Below the pieces are notes generated by a model. That model saw only the letters and a program-made list of their open reading frames with translations, was not told where the DNA came from and did no database searches. Below, piece by piece: positions 1 to 12,630 of a stretch of 64,000 nucleotides of DNA. A program made the translations under genes and the position numbers. The stretch spans positions 12,586,986-12,650,985 of the forward strand of contig JAVDOI010000003.1 in assembly GCA_032191485.1 (NCBI GenBank), given 5' to 3'. This DNA is from Leptoclinus maculatus. Lineage: Eukaryota; Chordata; Actinopteri; Perciformes; Stichaeidae. The first letter of the stretch is position 1; every line of letters starts with the position of its first letter.

Positions 1-1243
1 TAAATGTTGATGTATTGTGTACTGTGATGTGGCTCAAGATAGCTCAACCTCAACCTCAAAAAGCTGCTCACACAGTAGAGAAAACCCAGTGGTTAGTTTC
101 ACTCCTAATGCTTGAAGTACATTTTGCTGCTAATACTTGTGTACTTTTACTTATGTAAAAGTGTATTGTCATAGAAGACCAAGTGAGGCTTAACAGAATT
201 AACTCCGGTGCATTTCATTGCTTTTGAATTCAGTCTTTGTGTTGTAAAAGGGAGGATGTGCCATTCCTTGTGTAAAATGTCACACGTGTTGCTTTAAGTA
301 ATCGTTTGAATATTATCAATTACTACATCGTGATTGAATTAAATGAACTAAACTGCTTTCTCAAATTACATTTCTTCAGAATTACTTTCCGTGCAACGAA
401 TAGAAGTTCGTGGCAAATAATTATACAAAATGTCATCGAACCTTCCCAGTTGCAACATTGTTTTCCTACCATAGCATGACTAACCCTCCTCTGCCTCTGG
501 TTGGCCCTGATATTCTTATCTTGATCCTAACCAGTCTCACTCATAATAATAAGCCATGTGCTTCTGCTTGTTGCACAGAGAGTGTGTATTTTCAGAGCAA
601 TCATCTTGTGTATTTATGTTTGAATGTATAAATGCGGTAACTGTTTTTGCTATAATCTATTTACTTATGCGGGTCTGTTTTCGTCTGTTTTTAAAAGCTG
701 AACTGAGGAGAATTTGACATGGCATTTAAGTATTGAATTGAATGCAGGAGACTAGGCTGACCAATAAGGTGTAAGTTGTTTCGCCTGAACAGGTGCAGCA
801 AAATGAACAGGGGGGGGGCGAGGGAGATGTCAATCAAACCTGATCCATGCCCATTCAGTACGGAGAAGAGGTCTAATCAGGCAGAAAAGTGAAAAAACAC
901 CCGTGTGGGTGGACGAGGCCGTTTCACAGTCGACATTTTGACTTGTCGTGACAGGAAAACCACAGGTGTTACGAATAATATTAACCATAGCTCTGTTCTA
1001 TTCATGAGTCCCCAAGTCAGCCACGGCATGGTGACAGTAAGCCAACATGCACAATACCAGGATGAGCAGCTAAATGGAATTCAGCCGTCATTAATTCTAT
1101 TATTTACACCTGTGCTTGTCCTACTGTGACAAATGTCAAAATGTCTGCTGTGAAATCTAATAGTAAAAACCTGAAGATTTCGGGGCTCTTGTCAACAAGA
1201 GTCTCAGCCCTCACAGCCTGACCTGCTTTTGGTTGCCACAGAA

Positions 1244-1244
<1 letters not shown>

Positions 1245-1267
<23 letters not shown>
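1245..1267. repeat. (GA)n microsatellite
   Basis: A short, nearly pure GA dinucleotide run continues into a GGGAGAGAGGG-like tail. It lies in the presumed bahd1 intron. Confidence 0.9.
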
Positions 1268-1275
<8 letters not shown>

Positions 1276-1670
1276 GGTGAGCACAGCTGAGGTGCAGCAG
1301 TGTGTGTTCACGTGTAATTAGTGTTGCTTTGAGGTCGCAGTCAGGTGTTTCTAACCATACACTCACACATTCAGGCAGACGCGTATCATGAAGCGTTTTT
1401 TTCCTGTTCTGGTTCACATCTCCGACTCAAACTCTGTAACCAACTGCTGACATTTGAGCTCATACAATCAGCTCATTAGGTGTCAGCTGCAAAGGCCTTG
1501 TATTCACTGTCCGGCTGCTTGTATTCAAAACGAAGACAAAAGAGGTCTTGCCCTTTATCTGATATTTTTTGTGTTACTTCCCACTCAAGTGACATTCCAA
1601 AATGGAAGATTAAAAATGCCTAACATGATAGCTATTCTCAGCACATTGTACTGCTGTGGCAGCCGGAATT

Positions 1671-1685
1671 GGGGGGGGGGGGGGG
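1671..1685. repeat. poly-G run (15 G)
   Basis: Fifteen consecutive G on the plus strand. Similar pure G runs of 13 occur at 21083-21095 and 58341-58353. Such runs often vary in length and are prone to sequencing error. Confidence 0.9.
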
Positions 1686-2159
1686 ACACTGCTTACAAAA
1701 TAACCTAGGAACTAAAGAACGTTTAATACTAAAACCTAGTCGGGAAATCCTTCTGTCTTACTTAAAGGGGTCAGTGATTTTACACATACAGTTCAGCTCA
1801 GCCGGTGAACAAAAAGTTGTTTCACTTATTTTGTGGCTCTAAAGTCTGAGAATTTACTACAAACTCCAAATTTATAACAAAGAGTTGAAGAAAGATGTTG
1901 GCATCTAACATGCAGGGGAGTTTTCACTCAACCAGGACGGGAATCTTAAGGATGGCGACTTTAAAGTTCATCTGCAGTACATCACTGCCACACTTTTACT
2001 CTGCAGCTGCAATAAATACACACATCCTATTAGGATTCAGAAATGAAAGAGATAATGGACACGCTACTGTCCTTATTCCTTACATCTGAGGAGTGTTGTT
2101 ACATAAGTACCATTAAGACAGATACCAGTACATCAACTCATCATCAACCGTCTGCTCAC

Positions 2160-3798
2160 CTCTTTTGATGCCGTGGTTACATTTGGTGCAGTCCGTGGGG
2201 CTGACGGAGCACCCTCCTCTGGCGATGGCTGGAATCACACTGGTGTAGGAGGAGTAGCGGTTGATCCGGCAGGGCTCTCCGTAGCACGCCTCCACTGAGG
2301 TGCAGCAGTACACTGGATGGGTAATCCCTGAGGGCTGTGGACCGGTGCTGGGGAGCAGCTTGGGTCTCTTGCCGCTCTTTGGGCACAAAGCGAGGGGTGA
2401 CATGGGAGAGGGGGGGGTGTCCGGGTGGCTGAAGTGGACGTAGTAGCCGGGGAAACAGGTGTAGGTGTGCGGGCTGATGGTTATGGCTGCTGGATGGGTT
2501 ACGGAGTGAGGGGCCTGAAGATGGTGGTGATGATGGTGGTGGTGGTGATGGTGGTGGTGGAACACCTCGGACAGCGTGCCGTCCTCGGGCTCCTTGAAGG
2601 TCTTGTCCTCCAGGAAGAGGGCCAGTCTGTGACAGTACTCGACGCACCTCTCCTGGGAGCAGCAGTAGCAGGAAGACGCGTCAGTCTCCACCTGCTCCTT
2701 TTTGATTGTTTTCAAGGAGAATCCCAGCGAAGCGCCACGATGGAGCTCATGTTTGAGACACTCCTGTCCTCCTGCGGCGCCCTTCCACTCTGGATCCGGA
2801 GCCTCGCTTTTACACAAACTGCAGCAACCCTGGACGGTAGAGTCCAGCTGGGAACGAACCGGATCTTCTGTACCCTGTTTTATGTGCTTTAGTTGGTCCG
2901 CATGTTTGGGATGTGTTGTTCTTTTGGTCAGCGTTGTTTCTCCACATACTGGCTTACCGCTAATCTCACCCTGAGTCGTAGCCGCTGCTTCACTCCCACT
3001 CGCCGGCTTGGAGTCCGTCTTCTTTTGCCGTTTGGTTCCATACCGGGTACTAGCGAGTTTGAGCAGCGTTGCAGCAGTAAGGCCTGCTTGACGCCGAGGC
3101 GTCGGTGCAAACAAAGCCAACCAGTCGATGTTCTCAGCCTTCGCTGCCGACCGCCTCTGTTTTTTAGGTCTTTCTTTTGGGTCTGCTTTCCCTCCCGGAG
3201 GAACCTTTTTGGTTTTATGACCTCTATTTTCATTTTTAGTGAGACTATCTTTTGCTTTGTCTTCACTAGAAGGCTGCCGTTTCTTCGTGAGATTTGAATC
3301 ATCTCTGTGGAGCAGCAAGCTGTTGACAGCCTCAGCGTTAAGAGAGGCCATTCTCCGCTGGCGGGGCTCAAAGACAGGTGCGGGAAACATGAGTAAGGCG
3401 TCAGATTGGTTGATTTTTGGTTCCAGTGCTTGCTGATTGGCTGTGGATGTTTTCTTAAATCCAGATTTGGTCCTTCTTTGACTGGAGCTGGAGTGCAGCT
3501 TCTTCTTGACTTTAACCCTCTTTTGTTTCCCAGATTTTGGTGCAGCCTTTACTTTACCCTCAACTCGTTTCTCCTCCAGACGGGTGAGCAGGACGCAACA
3601 ATCCAGCGCATCTCCGTCACCCCCTGCCAGCGTCTTCTTTCTATGTCGATGTGACTCTTTTTTATCCTTCTTTTTCCGTCCTCTCAACTCATTTTTTCTC
3701 TCTTTCCCTTTTTTCACACCACCTCCTTTCTCCTTGCTTCCCTTCTCCTTCCGGGGCTTCCCACATTTCACAGGCTGGCTCCGCTGAGCTTTCACCAT
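2160..3798 (-). CDS. bahd1: BAH domain-containing protein 1, large N-terminal coding exon (partial gene)
   Basis: BAHD1 is a nuclear heterochromatin factor that works with HP1/SETDB1/HDAC complexes and reads H3K27me3 through a C-terminal BAH domain. Here only the N-terminal scaffold is encoded. It has a very Lys/Arg-rich start, then a VLLTRLE motif, an RRMASLNAEAVNSLL motif about 150 residues in, and a second related motif (APTPRRQAGLTAATLLKL). These match, in order, the paired 'SLNA' motifs I recall in human BAHD1. A run of 13 His is encoded at 2521-2559. A Cys-rich stretch (CSVSPTDCTKC) precedes the splice donor AGAG|GTGAGC, which ends the exon at 2160 in phase 1. I chose the ATG at 3798 (context GACAATGG) because it is the first in-frame ATG. 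The frame is open up to 3849, but the next codons are GTG and then TAG at 3852-3850. The BAH domain is outside the window. Neighbouring ivd agrees with the human order. Confidence 0.85.
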
Positions 3799-3926
3799 TG
3801 TCACAGCGTCCGGGGGCAGAGCCACCACCTCCTCTTCATCCACGGGGTCCTACGATGGCGGGTTTCAGCTCAGAGAGACCCTTCAGCGAGCATCATCATG
3901 GGTCATCACCAGGGTCCATACACTCT
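3799..3926 (-). other. bahd1: bahd1 leader next to the coding exon, with a disordered reading frame
   Basis: A plausible minus-strand acceptor (TCTCCCCAG) puts the exon start at 3926. An ATG at 3906 opens MTHDDAR, which resembles the MTHTRRK start I recall for human BAHD1. That frame stops at 3885-3883 and again at 3867 and 3852. A second frame (3889-3845) reads SLKGLSELKPAIVGP, also protein-like, then stops at 3838. It meets the main frame only if one C of the CCCC run at 3846-3843 is removed. This may be true 5' leader, a sequence error or a real frameshift; I cannot tell which. Confidence 0.45.
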
Positions 3927-5411
3927 CTGGGGAGACACAGATTGGACATTTAACTGTAAAGCTGAAGCCGCACAAAGACAGAGAATCGGAGAGTGACTTA
4001 ATGTAACCGACAGGATCTTTTGATGCATTATTCAACAATCGGTTTTACTTAGTTTGCTGTCCAGGTCCCCAGAGAATATGACCACTTAGACAACCTTTCT
4101 CCTTGACATGCAAATACATTGCACACACAAGACGGAAGATGAGCGGAGATGAAGAGCACATGATATGTTATGCCTGAGGCCATATGTACTCCAACCTCCT
4201 TCCCTTTTGTCTGCTCCGTCTTAGTTTAAGATTTGCTCTTTTTCCACTTATGTCATTATATATTAATTAATTATGCTGTATCTGCTGCGTGTTTTGATTC
4301 AGGATCGCTGCTGAATAAAAAAAGGAACTATTTGCCTTTTCGCTTTGTCAATAAAGATCATTTTAAGCTCCATGAGCTCATGTTGAAGCACATTAACGAC
4401 TCGCACAATCCACAAGGAGCTCAATATTACCAGCTTTTACTCACTCAGTGATGAAACACAGAAACACGGCCCAGAATCAGTTTAGGTGATGCATTTAATG
4501 TTTGATACGATGGATGCTTTTAGAAGCAATTTGGATCCGTAATGCACTATTCCGCACTGATTTGTTTTTAACCATAGCCACAGCCTGTAGCTGATCTCTG
4601 TGCATGGCACTATTGCTTAGCAAAGAGTAGGTAATCAGATTAAACATGAAAAGACTGTCACATTGAGGGAGTGTATCTTTCAATTTCTACAAGGTAAAAG
4701 GCTCAGCCAACTCTTTAAAATCACTGCGAGGTATGACATTAAGGAGTCATTCTCCAATATTTGAAGACACAAAAACAAACAGTATGATCAAATGACTCAT
4801 GAATTGATCCTTATTTCACCAGCACAGGCGGCGGAAAACACGCGTCAAACAATAGCCTCTTCAGTTTCCATGTCAACAGGCTGCTACAGAGTACATCAAA
4901 GCACCTCCAGCAACTTCGTAGTAGAAGACGCATAAGCTGCACGATCCTCTGCAATTCACACGAGTCATTCTGCTCTCTCAACATAAAACACACCTCACTT
5001 AGGAGAAAACCTTTAAAGCTCCAAAGATTCAACTGCCAGTGACCTTTATGCAATGACACTCCTGTGTGCAGCATGAAGACGGATCATCCTTCAGCCCTGA
5101 AACACAATTATGCCACTTGACCTCCAAGAACTAAGTCAGCGTGGGACTTTTTATTTTTTTTAAATGAAGTGACTCTTCAGCCAGAACACCATTCAGCTTT
5201 TACGAACACTTCTCAGACATGAATAAGTCTGAATCTCAGCTTCCATTAATACCAGACACAAATAAGACCAATTCGATTATTTAACAAGTTGCTCGTTATG
5301 AGGGCACATTTGTTATCTGACAAGCTCATACGTCAAATATTTCTAAACATGCAAAAAATTGTCAAAAAATTGCAGAAATGCACCGTACAGTTTCTCCAAC
5401 CCCAAGTCGAG

Positions 5412-5664
5412 ATATTCTAGAGCTACCCTCACTTTGTCGATTAGTCAACTAGTCATTTTGATCTCAGTCGACTAAGATTTCTTTAGTTTTCTGCTTTTCA
5501 TGATGAATGACTTATTTCCAAGCAACTTATAAACACATCTTTGGTAAACACTGGATTTAAAGTGGTACTTTTTTTGTGATTCTTACTAACTAAACTAACT
5601 AAATCGACTAATAAATTAGTCAACTAATTAGTCGACTAATTTCTTTGGTCGAGGACAGCCCTAT
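5412..5664. mobile_element. degenerate hAT-type MITE fragment
   Basis: Runs of GTCGACTA and TAGTCGACTAA flank a short AT-rich core. The right end reads GGTCGAGGACAGCCCTA; its complement begins TAGGGCTGTCCTCGACC, a terminus I know from dispersed non-autonomous hAT elements in fish. The left end (AGAGCTACCCTCACTTTG) is a decayed copy of the same terminus. I did not find a clean 8-bp target duplication. Confidence 0.5.
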
Positions 5665-7113
5665 AGAGAAAAGCCGAAGCTAGAACTAGAAAATGACTTT
5701 AATGATTCTAAAAATCGATTTTAAACTTTCTGTTGATAAACTAATCCAAGAATCTACTAACCGTTTCAGCACTACATGAATTATTTACAGTATACAAGCT
5801 AGTTAATGAAAGAGAAAGAGTTTGGATTTTCTCTGACGCACTGGTGCAGAGATGCAACCTTTAGTGGAAGAAGAGAGCATGAGAACCTCATCACCAAGCG
5901 TCCTTGTTTTATTGTTAATGAAAATACATCCCCTCACAAATAAAATCCCAACTTTGTGTAAAAAAAGGCTTAATCTGCAATCATACGCTATATCTCTAGT
6001 ATTGACAATAACTGACTGGAGTCAATTGAAATGTGAGACCTTGATATGCCCATTTGTAAATGGTGTTTGTGCCCTCACTGATGTTTTCTTTTTATGAATA
6101 AAAGTGCATCAAATCATGTTTAAATGTCATTTTGTGTCCTGTTTTTAAATTGAACCACTTAGCACCCAGGCTTTAATGACTCTTGAGGGGCAGTAAAGAC
6201 ATCCCGTTTGCCCATATGCCATTTAACAATTGTATTCTTCCACCATTTGCAGTCGAGTAAACATGCGTCAAAAAGAGAGTAACGACGGTGTATGACTCAA
6301 AAATGCAAATTCTGCTAAAAACTGTTTCTGCGCTGCATAACAATAGCTTGAGTATTCAACACAACTTCATCTCATCACCAGTGTGCAACACATCTGCTGT
6401 TGTTCTACATTCTACAACTCGCTATCATGTAACACCTAATGAAGAGTTGGGAAAACCAAAAACCTAGAGTGGTTCTTATTACAAGAAGACAGTGTGAGCT
6501 TTTTTCTATTCCCTTCGCTCATTTTCTTTACACTAAATCCTAAATCCTACCTTGTGTCTGTTGTGAGCTGTGATCTGTTGCTTCATCTTAACATTGCTGA
6601 GAACATACCCAGTTGAAGTCGTACCACAAATGCAAACCCACTTTGACTTCGGAGTGGACGCAACTCTCTGGCTGGACAATTTCAAAACCATCTCATAGCC
6701 CTGTCTGCCCTTATTGCCGAAGGACTCGGTGAACCGTGAAATGCAATCCATGAGAGAGAAATTTAATTTCCAGATAACAAGAGGACAGAAGGAGCCTCAC
6801 ATTGAGTTTCTGTCTACGGATATCAAATCAAGTTGCTTCATTTAAATAAGACAAGCATGCACAATGGAAGGAAAGGAGCTCATAGAAGAGCGTTTCTATT
6901 ATTCCCGGCTAAATCTTCACCACAACGAATAAAACAATAGGTTAAAATTAAGATCGCGGTCTGATATTTGCTTGCTTTTTCACACCGTTAGGAAAATCAA
7001 CAACTCCTCACACACAGGTTCTTGAAAACCTTAACATTTTGTGGAGTCGGGAGTTAATAAACAGGAGAGGACAGAATCAGAAACGTATTTCTCCTACTTA
7101 CATACATGTATAT

Positions 7114-7345
7114 GTGGGCGACTGTGGCTAAGTGGGCAGCAGGGCCGTCCTTCAATCGGAGCGCCGGCGGTTCGATCCCCGGCTCAGGCTCCACTAGTCG
7201 CATGTTGATGTGTTCTTGAGCAAGACACTTAACCCCAAAATTGCTCCTGTAGCTGTGCCTACGGTGTAGAATTATGATAGAATCTGAATTGTAAGTCGCT
7301 TTGGATAAAAGCGTCTGCTAAATGACCATAATGTAATATATATTT
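7114..7345 (+). mobile_element. tRNA-derived SINE
   Basis: The head is tRNA-like: an A-box-like TGGCTAAGTGG near 7125 and a B box GGTTCGATCCC at 7169-7179. A tRNA-unrelated body follows, then the tail GTCGCTTTGGATAAAAGCG and CTGCTAAATGAC. That tail is shared by many teleost SINEs and their partner L2/CR1-like LINEs. The copy is nearly full length and sits in the bahd1 5' intron. It is not a functional tRNA gene, because the second half of a cloverleaf is missing. Confidence 0.88.
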
Positions 7346-8399
7346 TTGCGATTTTCCTCTAATGATCTAATTTTTCTTGTGAAATACTGGACAGTTTCAC
7401 TTTTCCAGTCAACACAAGTGAAAAAGGTTGGAAACCAGTAATTTAGATAATTGTTTCAGAAACATGTTTAGCTTGTGTGGACATGAGTTGTGAGCAGGTT
7501 AACAAAAGAGTGATTTATTTTGTATTTGAAGGTTTTTAAAGGCCTGAAAAGGTAAAAGTGTCTTTCCCAAGAAAAGGGGAACTTAACATGATTTCTTGAT
7601 CATCATTTTATGACTTGTCAGATTCACCAATTCCAGTATATTCCAAGAAAAACAATCTAAAATGTGAAATTATTTTAGGTAACATATACATTTTCCTTCG
7701 TATCCCTTTATTTATATTCTGGGGGGCCCCTTGTTGATGTTGTGACCCCCAGGTTAAGGAGCACTGATTCAGAAGATCAAATGGAAAGACGGATATCTAC
7801 TTCTGAAAATGACAGATATCAAAGATCCCCTTCTTTAAACATTATGCAATTTAAAATGAATGGAGCACAATGCACACATAAAACCCACATAATGATAATG
7901 TACTCTCCCCCTCTGCGTGTACACTGACTGTACAGTAATATCTGAAGATAGAGGAGGAGGTGGCTGTGCTGCCTGGCTGTCACACAGACTCATTCAGAGG
8001 ACGGACATGGTGTAGAGCTGTCATCATGAGAGAGAAAGCCCCGAGGCAGGAGCTCTCAGGAATCTAAGCTGTGTGTGCTGCTTCTGCTTCAGATAGTGCA
8101 CATCAACACAACTCCACTTTTCACGGAGCAAATCAGCAGTTCAACAATCCTCCACCAACACCACCACCACCCAACCGTCCTCCTCCTCCACCACCAACAC
8201 CACCTCCTCCTCCTCCCTTCACCTCCATGCAGGTTCAGGCACCAGCAGTTACAAACACACCCACATCCACTCATGGATTATAATAAACGGGAAAAAAATG
8301 CAATTAAGAGCCGCGTTATTGCACGTATTGTAATCGGGCTAAAAAAAGAAAAGAAAGAAGCAGACTCGCCTACTGGAGCTCGTAGTTGGCCATGGTGGT

Positions 8400-8900
8400 G
8401 GACGGTGTTAATCTGACAGCATGCCGTAGCAGGAGTGCGGGCTGCGATACGAGAAGTGAAAAAAGCTCCTCAGCGGGGAAACGAGTCTAAAACAGCCGAC
8501 CATCCTCGATCAATCCGGGGTTCGAAGCGCCGCTAGTTAATATCAATATCATTAGGAGCTCGTGTTACAGCCGAGTTGTTAGAAGCAGGCTACCCGCCGA
8601 TCCTATCATCTCCAACTGTGACGGGAATTACAGCCGCGATTGATCGTTACCTTGCGTGTCCCGTCGGGTGAAATGAAAAATCCCGTCCGTCCCTGTTCCC
8701 GGTGGTCAGTTTCTACCCGGTCGGGCTGTCGACCTGGGGAGCGATCCGCGGACCAAACAGCCCACAGTAGCTGGAGACATGGTGAACAAATCGGTGAGCG
8801 GTGACCTACTTCCGAAGTGGCATGCTGGAGATAATATTCATGCGCTGCCTGCATTCACATTCGCCGTTGCACCGGGACATCCCTCAATAACGCTCATGTT
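8400..8900 (-). promoter_or_regulatory. bahd1: CpG-rich segment with minus-strand splice donor; candidate bahd1 alternative 5' exon
   Basis: CpG density rises sharply against the AT-rich flanks. On the minus strand ACACGCAAG|GTAACG gives a good donor with the last exon base at 8651. No coding frame is convincing, so this would be a 5'-untranslated exon spliced to the exon at 3926. This is inferred from composition and one splice motif only. Confidence 0.4.
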
Positions 8901-11900
8901 GCTGTAATATTCCTGCAGGGACTACACCGGGTACGCAAACATCACAGGGGAATTTTCTTTTTTAAATTATCTTCAAGAAATATGCACGTGTGTTTTCCCC
9001 CTGCAATATGTCCTATTATTTAAAATCTCTATTTTGGTTTCCTGAGCAAAAACATCCCCACTGGACATTACCAAACTTCCAGCAAATCGAACCTCTCTTC
9101 TAAAGGCCAACAAGAAGTGGTCGTCTCAGAAATAGTTAAGTTTGAGCCTAAAACAGAAGGAAAATAAGTAGAAATTGAGAAAAAAAAAAGTAATACTCAT
9201 AATACACAGACAGCTGACTAAAAACTATGAGAAAATAGGTCCTCGAGGGCTGTTTACTCACCACTAACGAGACTGTAAATTATCATTATGTTAAAAATCA
9301 ACACCTATAAACTATTACTATAAACCAAGTTCCAGCAACACAAACATCATGAAGATCACAGTCAACTCTTTTTGTCTTAATAAGTTTCATGTCATATTTC
9401 TTAATAAAGAAGATAAGAATAGGCCAGTAATCAGTAAAGTACAATACTAATTTATACTAATAATACACAGATACTTGACTGTCACATGCAAGACAACTAT
9501 AGGTCCTAGAATTATCGTCAAATATTAAGGTACAACTAAAACATAATATTAAACTGTATATTGAAATATTATAGAAATCATATGAAACACCTTAAGACAG
9601 CTATAAACTCACTGTGTGTAAAACACACACTGCGTCCCCATAGCTATAGCAACACAAACTGTCAACTCGCTAATGAATATTAAATCCATAACATACATTC
9701 ATACAGTGTTCCAGTGATTTCTATTTTCAGATTAAAGAGAGCAGAAAATAAAAGCATGTAGTCTTTACTAGGCTCAATTATTCTCTTCATGAGGAGAAAT
9801 TAAGTGAAATAATCAATAAACTGCGATGAATAATAAGCAGATAAAATGCAGGAAAACTGTAGATGGGAAAATTATGGTAAGGTACAACTCTAAGATCACT
9901 TTAAACTCACTATATTGAAGTCCATATTGAAACACTGTCGAAATGCAAAACACTACAAGATCATTATTAACTCACTGTGTATAAATCACATAATGTGCAG
10001 TTAACAGCTAAATAAACCAGCTGAAATGATTAGTCTGTGTGTAGAAATGCATCAGCAGCAATACTGATAATTAATTAGTCATTTTAGAATTATTTACAAA
10101 AAGCAATTTTTTTTTTACTGGTTACAGCATTTCACTCTTCTTGTGTTCTATCATACTAAACTGAATATTGTTGGGTTTTGTTCTGTTAGTTTGACAATAT
10201 AAGACATCTGAATCAGTCTAAGATGTTGTGATGGACTATTTTAATAACTAGTACATCAATCAATAATGCAAATAATCATTAGCTGGAGCCCTAGAATAAA
10301 CACAATAAAATATGATCCTTACATAACATAAGGTCATCGTAAACCTATTGTTTATAGAACATATTATGTCCCTGTACATCAACATAAACACCGTTAAGAT
10401 CAACTCTGAGTATTACATAATATAAATCCCTAAAGGAGTATTCCAGGGATTATTATGGTCAGATTACTGACAGCAGAATATAGAAGCATGTATCCCTCTT
10501 AATTAGTCTAATTTACTGTATCCTCTGCTCTTAATGATACGTGGAATCTAATAATGAGGAGTGAGGGGTCGCTGCTAATCATTTATTACCCTACTTCTTG
10601 AGGAGACACAGATAACATCGGCCTATTACACAATACACACACTGTTGATGATGATGGCTCAGATGCTGCTCTCACTCAGTGGATGTTCAATTATAGGAAA
10701 ACTGCACCAAACAGCAGGTTCAGTCTCTTAACAACAAACTGATTGGAAAGCCACTCTGCTATCAAGTTAGCATCTAGTCAGAATCGAGCTTAATTGGGAT
10801 AAACGCTGATTGTCCTCATCAATATAAACTTTCCAGTGTGTAATTAACAGCTGTAAAGAAGCTGGGTGGGTTGAGTTTAATGAGGCATGAGCACCGGGGG
10901 AAGCTGAGGGAGTAGAGACTGCTGAGAGCTGACCTGTACTGCAATAAACTGCAACACACTGCAGAAAGATGCACGACACCGACCGGGACCATTAGATGCT
11001 TCCGGCATGCAGGAAGCAAGCACTCACTCACTCACTCACTACTGGAGGTGATGATGATACAGACATAGAGCGGACATCTAAATGAATGCTCGAACGCACA
11101 TCCTAGTGAAAATCTCAAAAAGATTTGAGATCTGAAAAAATGAACCTATATTTTAAATTGGGGGGCAAAAAAACAACAACAAGGAGCTGAAAGATGCTTT
11201 GAGATTCCAAAGGGCACACACGTACTGTATCCAGGAATTCAGTGTGAATACTTCACATGTCTACAAATATGAAGCAAGTTAAACTGTACATTTGTCTTTT
11301 TTCTGGGCTCATTTGCAAAGAGGATTTCAATCTAGCCATTACCAGTAAAGACAGGTGTAACACGTTATCAAAAACAATGAAAAATCTACATTAATGTAGG
11401 CAAAATGTGTGGGTAGTAATCAACTTAAAATAAAAAGATGTTGTCAGAACAGTTGCTGCAACTCCCGTAGACAGATCACAGGTACATATTTGAATAAAGG
11501 CAAAGACAGGCTCTTAAAATAAGGTCAAATGACCCGTTGAGTGTTTGAATCTCTAGTGTCAGGAAAGGAAACCCCTTACCATCCTTGTGCACAACATGTA
11601 ATATTATTTTAAACTCAACAGTATTTCTTCAGACCGTTTTCACCTCAGAAATCTCCCAACTGATGTACATTTGGTGGTGTGTACCCCCATTCAACAAGAT
11701 CTTGCCCCAGAAACTTGTCTCAGTATATATTTACGGAGGATGATGAATTTTTCATTCTAAAGGTGGAGAGATAGCATTGGGGAGAGTGAAATAACACTGT
11801 AATACTTTATTGATCTCTTTCTCTGCCTGCCCCGCCTGAAAAGTCAGCGCAACTGAGCAGCCGACCTCCAGCTGCCACAGCGTCAGTGCACTGTCAACAA

Positions 11901-12028
11901 AAAGTTTATAAAATGATATACGATTTGTTCTCGGAACGAAGGTAAACAATAATATCAATAGCCACAATGTGAAGTCTTCTATTTAAGCCTTTAAAGCGAG
12001 AGAAAGTAGCCATACCCGGACAAATCCT

Positions 12029-12196
12029 GCTATGGCAAAGGAAAGACCCGGCCTACTCTGCCTCTGATTGGCCAGTACTTGTTGGTAGTATTGGTTAGGT
12101 TTAGGCATGAGCAGTGAGACTGATTAAGGTTAGGGTAAGACTATCAGGCTAAGCCAATCAGAGGCAGAGTAGGGTGGTCATGCCTTCCCCATAGAG
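12029..12196. mobile_element. palindromic MITE-like element
   Basis: Two perfect 21-bp inverted arms, at 12052-12072 (CCTACTCTGCCTCTGATTGG plus C) and 12153-12173, surround an 80-bp spacer rich in GGTTAGG. Imperfect pairing continues outward (CTATGGCAAAGGAAAGACC against the complement of GGTCATGCCTTCCCCATAG). I recall this sequence type as a common dispersed element in fish genomes. The class is not determined. Confidence 0.65.
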
Positions 12197-12304
12197 GGAA
12201 AATATCGCTACCTGGACTGGTATGACAAGTAGCATATGGTGGCTAATGTTAGCGAGCCTAAACTACACACTATAATCTATATTCTAACAATATCAATGTA
12301 TCAA

Positions 12305-12630
12305 ATAAGCTTCACAGAGCTTCATAGCACGTTGCAGTTCAGCTGTTGGGCTTGCAACTTTCCTGTTTTGGTTCACTCTCACTGCTCTCATGTCAAAAGG
12401 CTCTAAAGACCCACTGTGCACTACCTGCCCAGCACCAAATGGCAGCCAGACAAAGTTAGCGACTAGCTGGTGAACACAGTGGAGCATTTAGATGCTAAAG
12501 AGCGAGATATTTCCCCTCAGGAAGAACAAAACAGAGCTAAAAGAAAATGAATATTGGACTCCAAATGAATGCTAATGTTGCTCTGTAATTGTTGCATTTG
12601 TAATAAATGCCAACAAGTTCGCCATTTAAG
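12305..12630. repeat. dispersed teleost repeat (copy 1)
   Basis: The segment around 12485-12590 (GCTAAAGAGCGAGATATTTC, GTGAATATTGGACT-like, GACTCCAAATGAATGCTAAT, GTTGCTCTGT) is a fish interspersed repeat that I recognise. The GACTCCAAATAAATGCT and ATGTTGCTTTGTGTCTGC part recurs at 39570-39720. The class is unknown. Confidence 0.55.

Larger units (their letters stand above)
1..2159 (-). other. bahd1: bahd1 intron (3' of the large coding exon), no coding exon seen
   Basis: This stretch follows the splice donor of the bahd1 exon on the minus strand, so it should be intron. I looked on the minus strand for the conserved BAH-domain region and saw nothing like it. The open frames here are short and low in complexity. 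The stretch holds a GA run (1245-1267) and 15 consecutive G (1671-1685). The remaining bahd1 exons presumably lie left of position 1. Confidence 0.6.
3927..8400 (-). other. bahd1: bahd1 5' intron, non-coding
   Basis: The sequence is AT-rich with no coding exon that I recognise on either strand. It contains the hAT-like fragment at 5412-5664 and the SINE at 7114-7345, which have their own entries. A CCTCCA-rich low-complexity patch lies near 8150-8225. Confidence 0.55.

Noticed and set aside
2177..2892. Long open frames overlapping the bahd1 exon in other frames
   Set aside because: They are shadows of the GC-rich bahd1 exon. Only the main frame carries the conserved SLNA motifs.
7114..7200. 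Possible tRNA gene
   Set aside because: A-box and B-box sequences are present, but the cloverleaf is not completed and the SINE body and tail follow directly.
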